Shown here: positions 8,118 through 11,874 of the stretch, piece by piece
How the letters are laid out: every line of letters begins with the position of its first letter
Numbering within the stretch: position 1 is the first letter of the stretch
Assembly: GCA_018701105.1 (NCBI GenBank)
Contig: JABIWD010000041.1
Location: forward strand, 1-11,874
Reading direction: 5' to 3'
From: Candidatus Uhrbacteria bacterium
GTDB lineage: Bacteria; Patescibacteriota; Patescibacteriia; UBA9934; UBA11717
DNA: 11,874 nt
Program-made: the position numbers and the translations under genes
The notes under the pieces: generated by a model
Told to the model about the DNA's origin: nothing
Database searches by the model: none
Seen by the model: the letters and a program-made list of their open reading frames with translations, nothing else

Positions 8118-8627
8118 TTAGAGCCGCTTCACGCGACTGTCGTACTGGGCGCGCGTCATGCCGAATTCGAGGCCGAGAGCCTCTAGAAATGGCTGCACTG
8201 TCCTGTGCCGCTTCTCGTTCCACCACGAGTAGTACGCGCGCATGTCCGAAGGGTGCTCTGTGAGCAAGGTCCTCAGTGTCATGTGCGAGCTCGCAAAGGC
8301 TAGGAGCCATCGTCGCTCTCCGCACCACACGCGTGCTTCCTGGATGAATGCCACGATTCTGTCGAGCTCGTGCTCGGTAGCAATCCGGCGAAGGATCGCG
8401 TCTCGGTCCATCGTCAGTTCGTAGAGATGATCCACCGGACTCATCGGCTCCGTACTCTCGTCTTGCTCCCGTGTACTCACCCACGCCTGCCACTCAACCT
8501 CGCATGTTGGTGGGTCCGCTGGCAACCAGACTATTGGCTTTCCCCACTTTCTAGGCCTGTCCTCACGCTCTGCGTCAACAAGTCGCAGTGCTCCACGACT
8601 GCCAGGTCTGCCCTCCGCTGCACTCAT
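8118..8627 (-). CDS. Unknown protein, 169 aa, Trp- and Arg-rich
   Basis: I do not recognise a family. The product is soluble (no membrane segment or signal peptide) and rich in Arg, Glu and Trp. Eight tryptophans are visible (residues 28, 34, 46, 49, 101, 107, 135, 136), including KWGKPIVWLP and YYSWWNEKRHR. Residues 60-165 look mostly helical. A clear Shine-Dalgarno AGGAGG (8637-8642) lies 9 nt before the ATG. A promoter lies further upstream, and the shared hairpin lies just past the TAA. These fixed ends make a real gene likely. Its DNA is visibly richer in G+C than the flanking plus-strand genes. It stands alone, convergent to the Wzy/TPR gene and divergent from ychF, so context gives no functional hint. 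Confidence 0.75.
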   Translation of the reverse strand: MSAAEGRPGSRGALRLVDAEREDRPRKWGKPIVWLPADPPTCEVEWQAWVSTREQDESTEPMSPVDHLYELTMDRDAILRRIATEHELDRIVAFIQEARVWCGERRWLLAFASSHMTLRTLLTEHPSDMRAYYSWWNEKRHRTVQPFLEALGLEFGMTRAQYDSRVKRL

Positions 8628-8636
8628 CCCGTACTT

Positions 8637-8642
8637 CCTCCT
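8637..8642 (-). promoter_or_regulatory. Strong Shine-Dalgarno of the 169-aa gene
   Basis: AGGAGG on the minus strand lies 9 nt upstream of the ATG at 8627-8625. It settles the start and contrasts with the leaderless plus-strand ychF just across the divergent promoter. Confidence 0.8.
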
Positions 8643-8654
8643 GTGTAGAGCACC

Positions 8655-8683
8655 ATAAAACCATGAATCTGAACCTCCGTCAA
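8655..8683 (-). promoter_or_regulatory. Sigma70-like promoter of the 169-aa gene
   Basis: On the minus strand TTGACG (8683-8678) is separated by 17 bp from TTTTAT (8660-8655). The -35 box matches 5 of 6 consensus positions and the -10 box 4 of 6. The expected start near 8648 gives a leader of about 20 nt that contains the AGGAGG. The weaker -10 box keeps confidence moderate. Confidence 0.55.
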
Positions 8684-8718
8684 TTGACTGATTGGCTAAT
8701 TCTGCTATACTCCGGCCA
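8684..8718 (+). promoter_or_regulatory. Promoter of the ychF operon, predicted leaderless start
   Basis: TTGACT (8684-8689), a 16-bp spacer and TATACT (8706-8711), with a TG extended -10 element at 8703-8704, form a near-consensus promoter. Counting the last T of the -10 box as position -7 places +1 on base 8718, which is the A of the ychF ATG. There is thus no leader and no SD, and the mRNA should begin with AUG. Confidence 0.8.
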
Positions 8719-9791
8719 TGTTAAAAGTAGGAATCGTCGGTCTACCCAATGTTGGAAAATCAACGCTGTTCTCAACGTTGACCAAAAAGCAGGTAGATTG
8801 CGCCAACTTTCCATTCTGTACAATCGAACCTAACGTTGGCGTAGTTGAGGTACCCGATCCACGATTGCATCGACTTGCAGAGATGGAGAGCTCAGAAAAG
8901 ACTATTCCAGCAGCCATTGAGTTCGTCGATATCGCCGGTCTCGTTAAAGGCGCATCGAAAGGAGAGGGTCTTGGAAACAAGTTTTTGGGAAATATTCGAG
9001 AGACAGACATGATCTGTCACGTTGTACGTTCCTTTGTGGATCCAAACGTGGTTCATGTAGATGGAGACGTTGATCCTGTCCGTGATGTTGAGACTATTGA
9101 TTTCGAACTCGCACTTAAGGACCTCGACACCGTTGAAAAACGACTAGCCAATGTCGTGAACAGCATGAAGAGCGGGAAGTCTAAGGATCTAGAGATCGAG
9201 CACGGTGCTTTGGTGAAGATTCAGGCGGTACTCGAGCAGGGAAAACTTGCGAATGGCGTTGAACTTACCGAAGACGAGGTTGTATTTGTAAAACCGCTAT
9301 ACCTTCTTACAATGAAGAAGGTGCTTTACGTTGTAAACGTGAGCGAGGAGGATGCTGCGAACACAGAGTGGGTATCGCCGCTTGGTCCAGATCGTATTGC
9401 GATTCCGATTTCAATTAAGATTGAGTCTGAGATCGTATCGTTGCCAGAGGATGAGCAGAAAGAGTACTTGGAGGCACTTGGCCTTGAACTCACCGGACTG
9501 GATCGCGTGATTCGACATTGTTTCAAGGCATTGGATTTGATTACGTACCTTACAGTTGGTCCAAAAGAAGCTCGCGCATGGCAGATCACGCAGGGAATGA
9601 CAGCGCCTCAGGCCGCTGGAGTTATTCATACTGATTTTGAGACGTCATTTATCCGTGCAGAGGTTACACCTTTCGAGGTTTACTCAGAGTTGGGGTCAGT
9701 TGGAGCTCGAGAGGCGGGGAAGACTCGTATTGAAGGTAAGAGCTATGTGATGCAGGATGGAGACGTGGTATATTTCCGTACAGGAGACTAG
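8718..9791 (+). CDS. ychF: Ribosome-binding ATPase YchF (OLA1 family)
   Basis: The 357-aa product is close to the usual length of about 363. The P-loop GLPNVGKST is at residues 8-16, the switch-I region FPFCTIEPN at 31-39 and the G3 motif DIAGL at 71-75. The G4 position reads NVSE (207-210) instead of NKxD. That replacement is the hallmark of YchF and explains its preference for ATP over GTP. Cys34 aligns with the redox-sensitive Cys35 and His113 with His114 of the E. coli protein. A helical domain is inserted at about 130-200, and the C-terminal TGS domain spans about 275-356 (ITYLTVGP, AGVIHTDFE, MQDGDVVYFR). The family binds ribosomes and is linked to translation control and stress response. 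It is first in a two-gene operon; its TAG is 1 nt before the next ATG. Confidence 0.97.
   Translation: MLKVGIVGLPNVGKSTLFSTLTKKQVDCANFPFCTIEPNVGVVEVPDPRLHRLAEMESSEKTIPAAIEFVDIAGLVKGASKGEGLGNKFLGNIRETDMICHVVRSFVDPNVVHVDGDVDPVRDVETIDFELALKDLDTVEKRLANVVNSMKSGKSKDLEIEHGALVKIQAVLEQGKLANGVELTEDEVVFVKPLYLLTMKKVLYVVNVSEEDAANTEWVSPLGPDRIAIPISIKIESEIVSLPEDEQKEYLEALGLELTGLDRVIRHCFKALDLITYLTVGPKEARAWQITQGMTAPQAAGVIHTDFETSFIRAEVTPFEVYSELGSVGAREAGKTRIEGKSYVMQDGDVVYFRTGD
9782..9786 (+). promoter_or_regulatory. Shine-Dalgarno inside the ychF 3' end
   Basis: AGGAG lies 6 nt before the ATG at 9793, overlapping the last ychF codons. It selects 9793 over the in-frame ATG at 9757 and predicts translational coupling to ychF. 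Confidence 0.8.
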
Positions 9792-9792
9792 T

Positions 9793-10992
9793 ATGCAAGC
9801 ATTTTTTATATTAGGAAATAATCGAGACTTGGCTCGAACTGAACTCACCAGTGTAATCGGTGAGGTAAAACCCGTTGTAGATGCGGACGATGTTTTGATT
9901 GTCGACGATATCAGCGGAAACTTGGGTTCTTTGCACTCGACATTGGGAGGAACGATCAAGACGGGTATCATCTACGCTTCGGTGAAGTCACAAGAAGAGC
10001 TCGTAGACGCGGTCGCAGGACTTGCGCCGACTCTTAGGAGCATGGAAGGGAAGTTCAAGTTCGGTGTTTCGGTATATTCTGGTGGGCATCGCGGGAAGCT
10101 TACGGCATTGCGATCACAATCAGAGAAGATCGGTATTCGAATCAAGCAAAAGCTCAAAGAAGGTGATCAGTCAGTGCGACTCGTGACATCAAAGATCCCA
10201 GTGTTAAGCTCGGTTATCGTGACCAAGCAAAAGTTGCTCGAGAAGGGTGTTGAGTTCTGCATATTTCCAATGGCAGACCAGATATTGATTGGTGTTACAG
10301 AGTCAGTGCAAGATTTTGAGGAGTGGGGAGAGCGCGACTTTGAGCGACCAAAGCGAGATGCAAAGCGCGGGATGCTTCCACCGAAACTCGCACGCATGAT
10401 GGTGAATATTGCAGCGGGTGATCCTACAAAGGACACGTTGCTTGATCCGTTTTGCGGAGTTGGGACGGTGCTCACGGAGGCGATGGCACTTGGTTACCGG
10501 AATCTGATAGGATCTGATATCGATGAGATCGCGGTAGACGCAACGAGGGCGAACGTTCGATGGGAAAAGAATCGAACGGATAACGACATTGAGCCGCAGA
10601 TGATCACAGCAAAGGCTCAGGAGCTCGCAACTTTCTTGGCGCCACACTCAGTGGACCGGATAGTAGCGGAGTTACACCTTGGAAAACCGCGAACAGGAGA
10701 CGAAGGACGTCCCGAGCTCGAGAAAAGACTCGACGACCTGCTCGTGATGTACACAGAATCATTCCGAGCATTCGCAGGGATCGTTTCCGAGAATGCACGA
10801 GTCGTAATTGCAGTTCCGGCATACGTTTCAGACGGTTCAGTTATCCCAGTACAGATCGTGGAGAGGGCAAAGATGTTCGGTTTCGAACTCGTACCGTTCA
10901 CAGACGTAGAGACGACATCGTTCGGAGCATTACGCTACGGTCGACAAGGTCAGATGGTGTTGCGAGACATTTACAGATTCAAGAAAGTATAA
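9793..10992 (+). CDS. Trm11-like THUMP-domain RNA (guanosine) methyltransferase family protein
   Basis: The 399-aa product begins MQAFFILGNNRDLARTEL, typical of the N-terminal ferredoxin-like part of Trm11/TrmG10-type enzymes. A THUMP-like RNA-binding region covers about 60-170. A linker, RDFERPKRDAKRGMLPPKLA (181-200), leads into a Rossmann methyltransferase domain: the SAM-binding motif LLDPFCGVGT is at 216-225 and an acidic ribose-binding motif, SDID, at 241-244. Eukaryotic and archaeal relatives make m2G or m2,2G at position 10 of tRNA. At the position where relatives carry the catalytic (D/N)PP(Y/F), this protein reads VAELHLGKP (291-299), so the activity may differ or be lost. The start at 9793 is chosen for the SD and the family-like N-terminus; the in-frame ATG at 9757 would overlap ychF by 35 nt. 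It is second gene of the ychF operon and is followed immediately by a terminator. Confidence 0.85.
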   Translation: MQAFFILGNNRDLARTELTSVIGEVKPVVDADDVLIVDDISGNLGSLHSTLGGTIKTGIIYASVKSQEELVDAVAGLAPTLRSMEGKFKFGVSVYSGGHRGKLTALRSQSEKIGIRIKQKLKEGDQSVRLVTSKIPVLSSVIVTKQKLLEKGVEFCIFPMADQILIGVTESVQDFEEWGERDFERPKRDAKRGMLPPKLARMMVNIAAGDPTKDTLLDPFCGVGTVLTEAMALGYRNLIGSDIDEIAVDATRANVRWEKNRTDNDIEPQMITAKAQELATFLAPHSVDRIVAELHLGKPRTGDEGRPELEKRLDDLLVMYTESFRAFAGIVSENARVVIAVPAYVSDGSVIPVQIVERAKMFGFELVPFTDVETTSFGALRYGRQGQMVLRDIYRFKKV

Positions 10993-11020
10993 ACACACGA
11001 GCACGCTCGTGTGTTTTTGT
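10992..11020 (+). terminator. Rho-independent terminator of the ychF operon
   Basis: AACACACGAG (10992-11001) pairs with CTCGTGTGTT (11006-11015) around the loop CACG, followed by TTTT and further T-rich sequence. The stem begins at the last base of the TAA, so there is essentially no 3' untranslated spacer. Confidence 0.9.
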
Positions 11021-11022
11021 CT

Positions 11023-11054
11023 AAAAAAAACGCGCCCTCGTCAGAGACGGGGCG
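11023..11054 (-). terminator. Rho-independent terminator of the 154-aa minus-strand gene
   Basis: On the minus strand CGCCCCGTC (11054-11046) pairs with GACGAGGGCG (11042-11033), with one bulged A and the loop TCT. Eight T follow (complement of the A-run at 11023-11030). It sits back to back with the plus-strand terminator, about 17 nt beyond the stop of the minus-strand gene. Confidence 0.87.
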
Positions 11055-11070
11055 TTCAGTCAGTGTGCTC

Positions 11071-11535
11071 TTACTCGGGGTGTACGAGGCGGTCGCGAAG
11101 AAACTCGACCGCAAGCGCACTCTTTACGTCATCGCTGTGTGGGTGCTCGTTCATCACCACGAGCGCTCTGGTCAGTGCGTGACCCAGAACGACCCTCTCC
11201 TTGTAGGAGCTGAACGTGAGAACCTGCAGCAGCACATCGTGCTCGTTGTTCAGATCCACTACGAAGCCAGATGCCTGCAGTGCGCCGGCTAGTGTCAGGA
11301 TTTGCCCAATGTTGGACATACAGATCGCGACACGCACAATGGCTTTGAACCCACCACGCGTTGATGTTGCGTCGCGAAGTCTGTCGAGACAGTCTTCCTC
11401 GAGTTCACTGCCGGTCTTCGTGTGGTCGATGTAGATCGTTACCAGGATCCTGCCGATGTACTTGCCCGTTCCATCCTCGATCTTGGTATCCGTGCCACCA
11501 GTTCTCACAGTCACGATGATCATTTTGTCGCCCAT
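11071..11535 (-). CDS. Unknown small soluble protein, 154 aa
   Basis: No family is recognised. The N-terminal half looks beta-rich (MIIVTVRTGG, GRILVTIYIDHT). The second half alternates hydrophobic helices and strands (ILTLAGALQASGFVVDL, DVLLQVLTF, VVLGHALTRALVVM) and ends LRDRLVHPE. There is no signal peptide or membrane segment. A Shine-Dalgarno GGGAGGG (11545-11539) ends 3 nt before the ATG at 11535, which favours this start over the second Met (residue 5, at 11523). A candidate promoter lies upstream and a strong terminator downstream, so it is a complete one-gene unit. Its DNA is GC-richer than the neighbouring operon. Its C-terminus resembles that of the next minus-strand gene. Confidence 0.75.
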   Translation of the reverse strand: MGDKMIIVTVRTGGTDTKIEDGTGKYIGRILVTIYIDHTKTGSELEEDCLDRLRDATSTRGGFKAIVRVAICMSNIGQILTLAGALQASGFVVDLNNEHDVLLQVLTFSSYKERVVLGHALTRALVVMNEHPHSDDVKSALAVEFLRDRLVHPE

Positions 11536-11538
11536 ATG

Positions 11539-11545
11539 CCCTCCC
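11539..11545 (-). promoter_or_regulatory. Shine-Dalgarno of the 154-aa gene
   Basis: GGGAGGG on the minus strand ends 3 nt before the ATG at 11535-11533 (core GGAGG 4 nt away). It would be 15-16 nt from the alternative Met at 11523, so it supports the longer start. Confidence 0.7.
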
Positions 11546-11569
11546 GGGGTCCGTTGTTGGGACGTGTAA

Positions 11570-11596
11570 CGTATAGGAATTGGGGACGGGTGTCAA
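11570..11596 (-). promoter_or_regulatory. Candidate promoter of the 154-aa gene
   Basis: On the minus strand a perfect TTGACA (11596-11591) is followed after 15 bp by TATACG (11575-11570). Shifting the -10 box by 2 bp gives a 17-bp spacer but a poorer hexamer (TACGTT). The predicted start near 11563 leaves a leader of about 27 nt that holds the SD. Confidence 0.5.
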
Positions 11597-11606
11597 TTAT
11601 CCGCGC

Positions 11607-11635
11607 AAAAGAAAGCACCCCGCGAGACGGGGCAC
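11607..11635 (-). terminator. Rho-independent terminator of the right-edge minus-strand gene
   Basis: On the minus strand GTGCCCCG (11635-11628) pairs with CGGGGTGC (11622-11615), including two G-T pairs, around the loop TCTCG. It is followed by TTTCTTTT. It lies about 28 nt past the TAG at 11663-11665 and just upstream of the promoter for the 154-aa gene. Confidence 0.8.
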
Positions 11636-11662
11636 TGACGTAGTTGAAGGTTGTCTGTTCCG

Positions 11663-11874
11663 CTACTCCACGTGGAGGACGCGGTCGCGGAGGTCGGCGT
11701 TCACCGCAACACGGCGTCGGTGTCCCGTGAAGGTTGAGTCCGGGTGGTCCCTGTAGTCAGACTCGAACTGCACGAGGTCCTGTTCGTCCAGTTCCGTGCC
11801 CCGCTTGAGGGCTTCATGGACCTCCTCGCGCGTCGTGTCGGGATCGAGCGCCACCATCTGGGGCAGTGGCTTCA
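11663..11874 (-). CDS. Unknown small acidic/Arg-rich protein, start at or beyond window edge
   Basis: The frame is open from the right edge to a TAG at 11663-11665 (69 full residues visible). Inside the window the first Met is at 11857, but the frame continues upstream as K-P-L-P-Q-M-V-A-L-D-P. The codon cut by the edge reads xTG, so the true start may be an ATG whose first base is just outside. The product is charged and probably helical (TREEVHEALKRG, ELDEQDLVQFESDYRD) and ends ADLRDRVLHVE. No family is recognised. DNA is GC-rich like the other two minus-strand genes, and a terminator follows. The shared C-terminal LRDR-(VL/LV)-H-x-E with the 154-aa protein hints at a relationship. Confidence 0.65.
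   Translation of the reverse strand, partial: KPLPQMVALDPDTTREEVHEALKRGTELDEQDLVQFESDYRDHPDSTFTGHRRRVAVNADLRDRVLHVE

Noticed and set aside
7993..8493. 166-codon minus-strand frame overlapping the end of the Wzy/TPR gene
   Set aside because: It overlaps the 169-aa gene in another frame, crosses the bidirectional terminator and lacks an SD. The 8118-8627 frame has all flanking signals.
9757..9792. Upstream in-frame ATG extending the methyltransferase by 12 residues
   Set aside because: It would overlap ychF, has no SD at suitable distance, and adds residues not matching the family N-terminus. The ATG at 9793 has AGGAG 6 nt upstream.
11607..11662. Possible integron attC-like site between the two right-hand small genes
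   Set aside because: The hairpin with a T-run is fully explained as a terminator, and I could not find paired RYYYAAC and GTTRRRY core sites.

Overview
The window looks like a chromosomal piece of a Candidate Phyla Radiation (Patescibacteria, Parcubacteria-like) bacterium. The placement rests on the gene types: a huge repetitive surface fibre behind a carboxypeptidase-regulatory-like (CnaB-type) domain, a fusion of a Wzy/WaaL-like membrane domain to TPRs, and ychF followed by a THUMP-methyltransferase. It also rests on extended -10 promoters sitting directly on start codons. No marker gene is present, so the lineage is an inference. The standard code fits: every ORF is intact, and all eight stops are TAA or TAG.

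Left part (1-8110, plus strand): the 3' end of a gene with a CnaB-like domain (2-196) is followed after 6 nt by an 1809-aa secreted or surface-anchored fibre-like protein (203-5632). A strong terminator closes this unit. It is followed at once by an extended -10 promoter with almost no leader, driving a 796-aa protein (5689-8079) that joins an O-antigen ligase/polymerase-like membrane domain to C-terminal TPRs. A bidirectional hairpin at 8088-8110 ends this gene and the converging small gene. Together the left part reads as a cell-envelope block: surface proteins plus a possible glycan polymerase or ligase.

Middle (8118-10992): a GC-richer minus-strand gene of unknown function (8118-8627) diverges from a two-gene plus-strand operon, ychF (8718-9791) and a Trm11-like THUMP methyltransferase (9793-10992). 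The two divergent promoters have exactly abutting -35 boxes. The ychF promoter predicts a leaderless mRNA, while the downstream gene has a Shine-Dalgarno (SD) sequence inside the end of ychF. The operon concerns translation: a ribosome-associated ATPase and an RNA/tRNA methyltransferase-like protein.

Right part (10992-11874): back-to-back terminators separate this operon from two small GC-richer minus-strand genes of unknown function (11071-11535, and 11663 to beyond the window edge). Each has its own terminator, and the 11071-11535 gene has its own SD and a candidate promoter. The three unknown minus-strand genes look like a common class of single-gene units set between core genes, and two of them end in nearly the same C-terminal peptide. 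No tRNA, rRNA, CRISPR array or transposase was seen.
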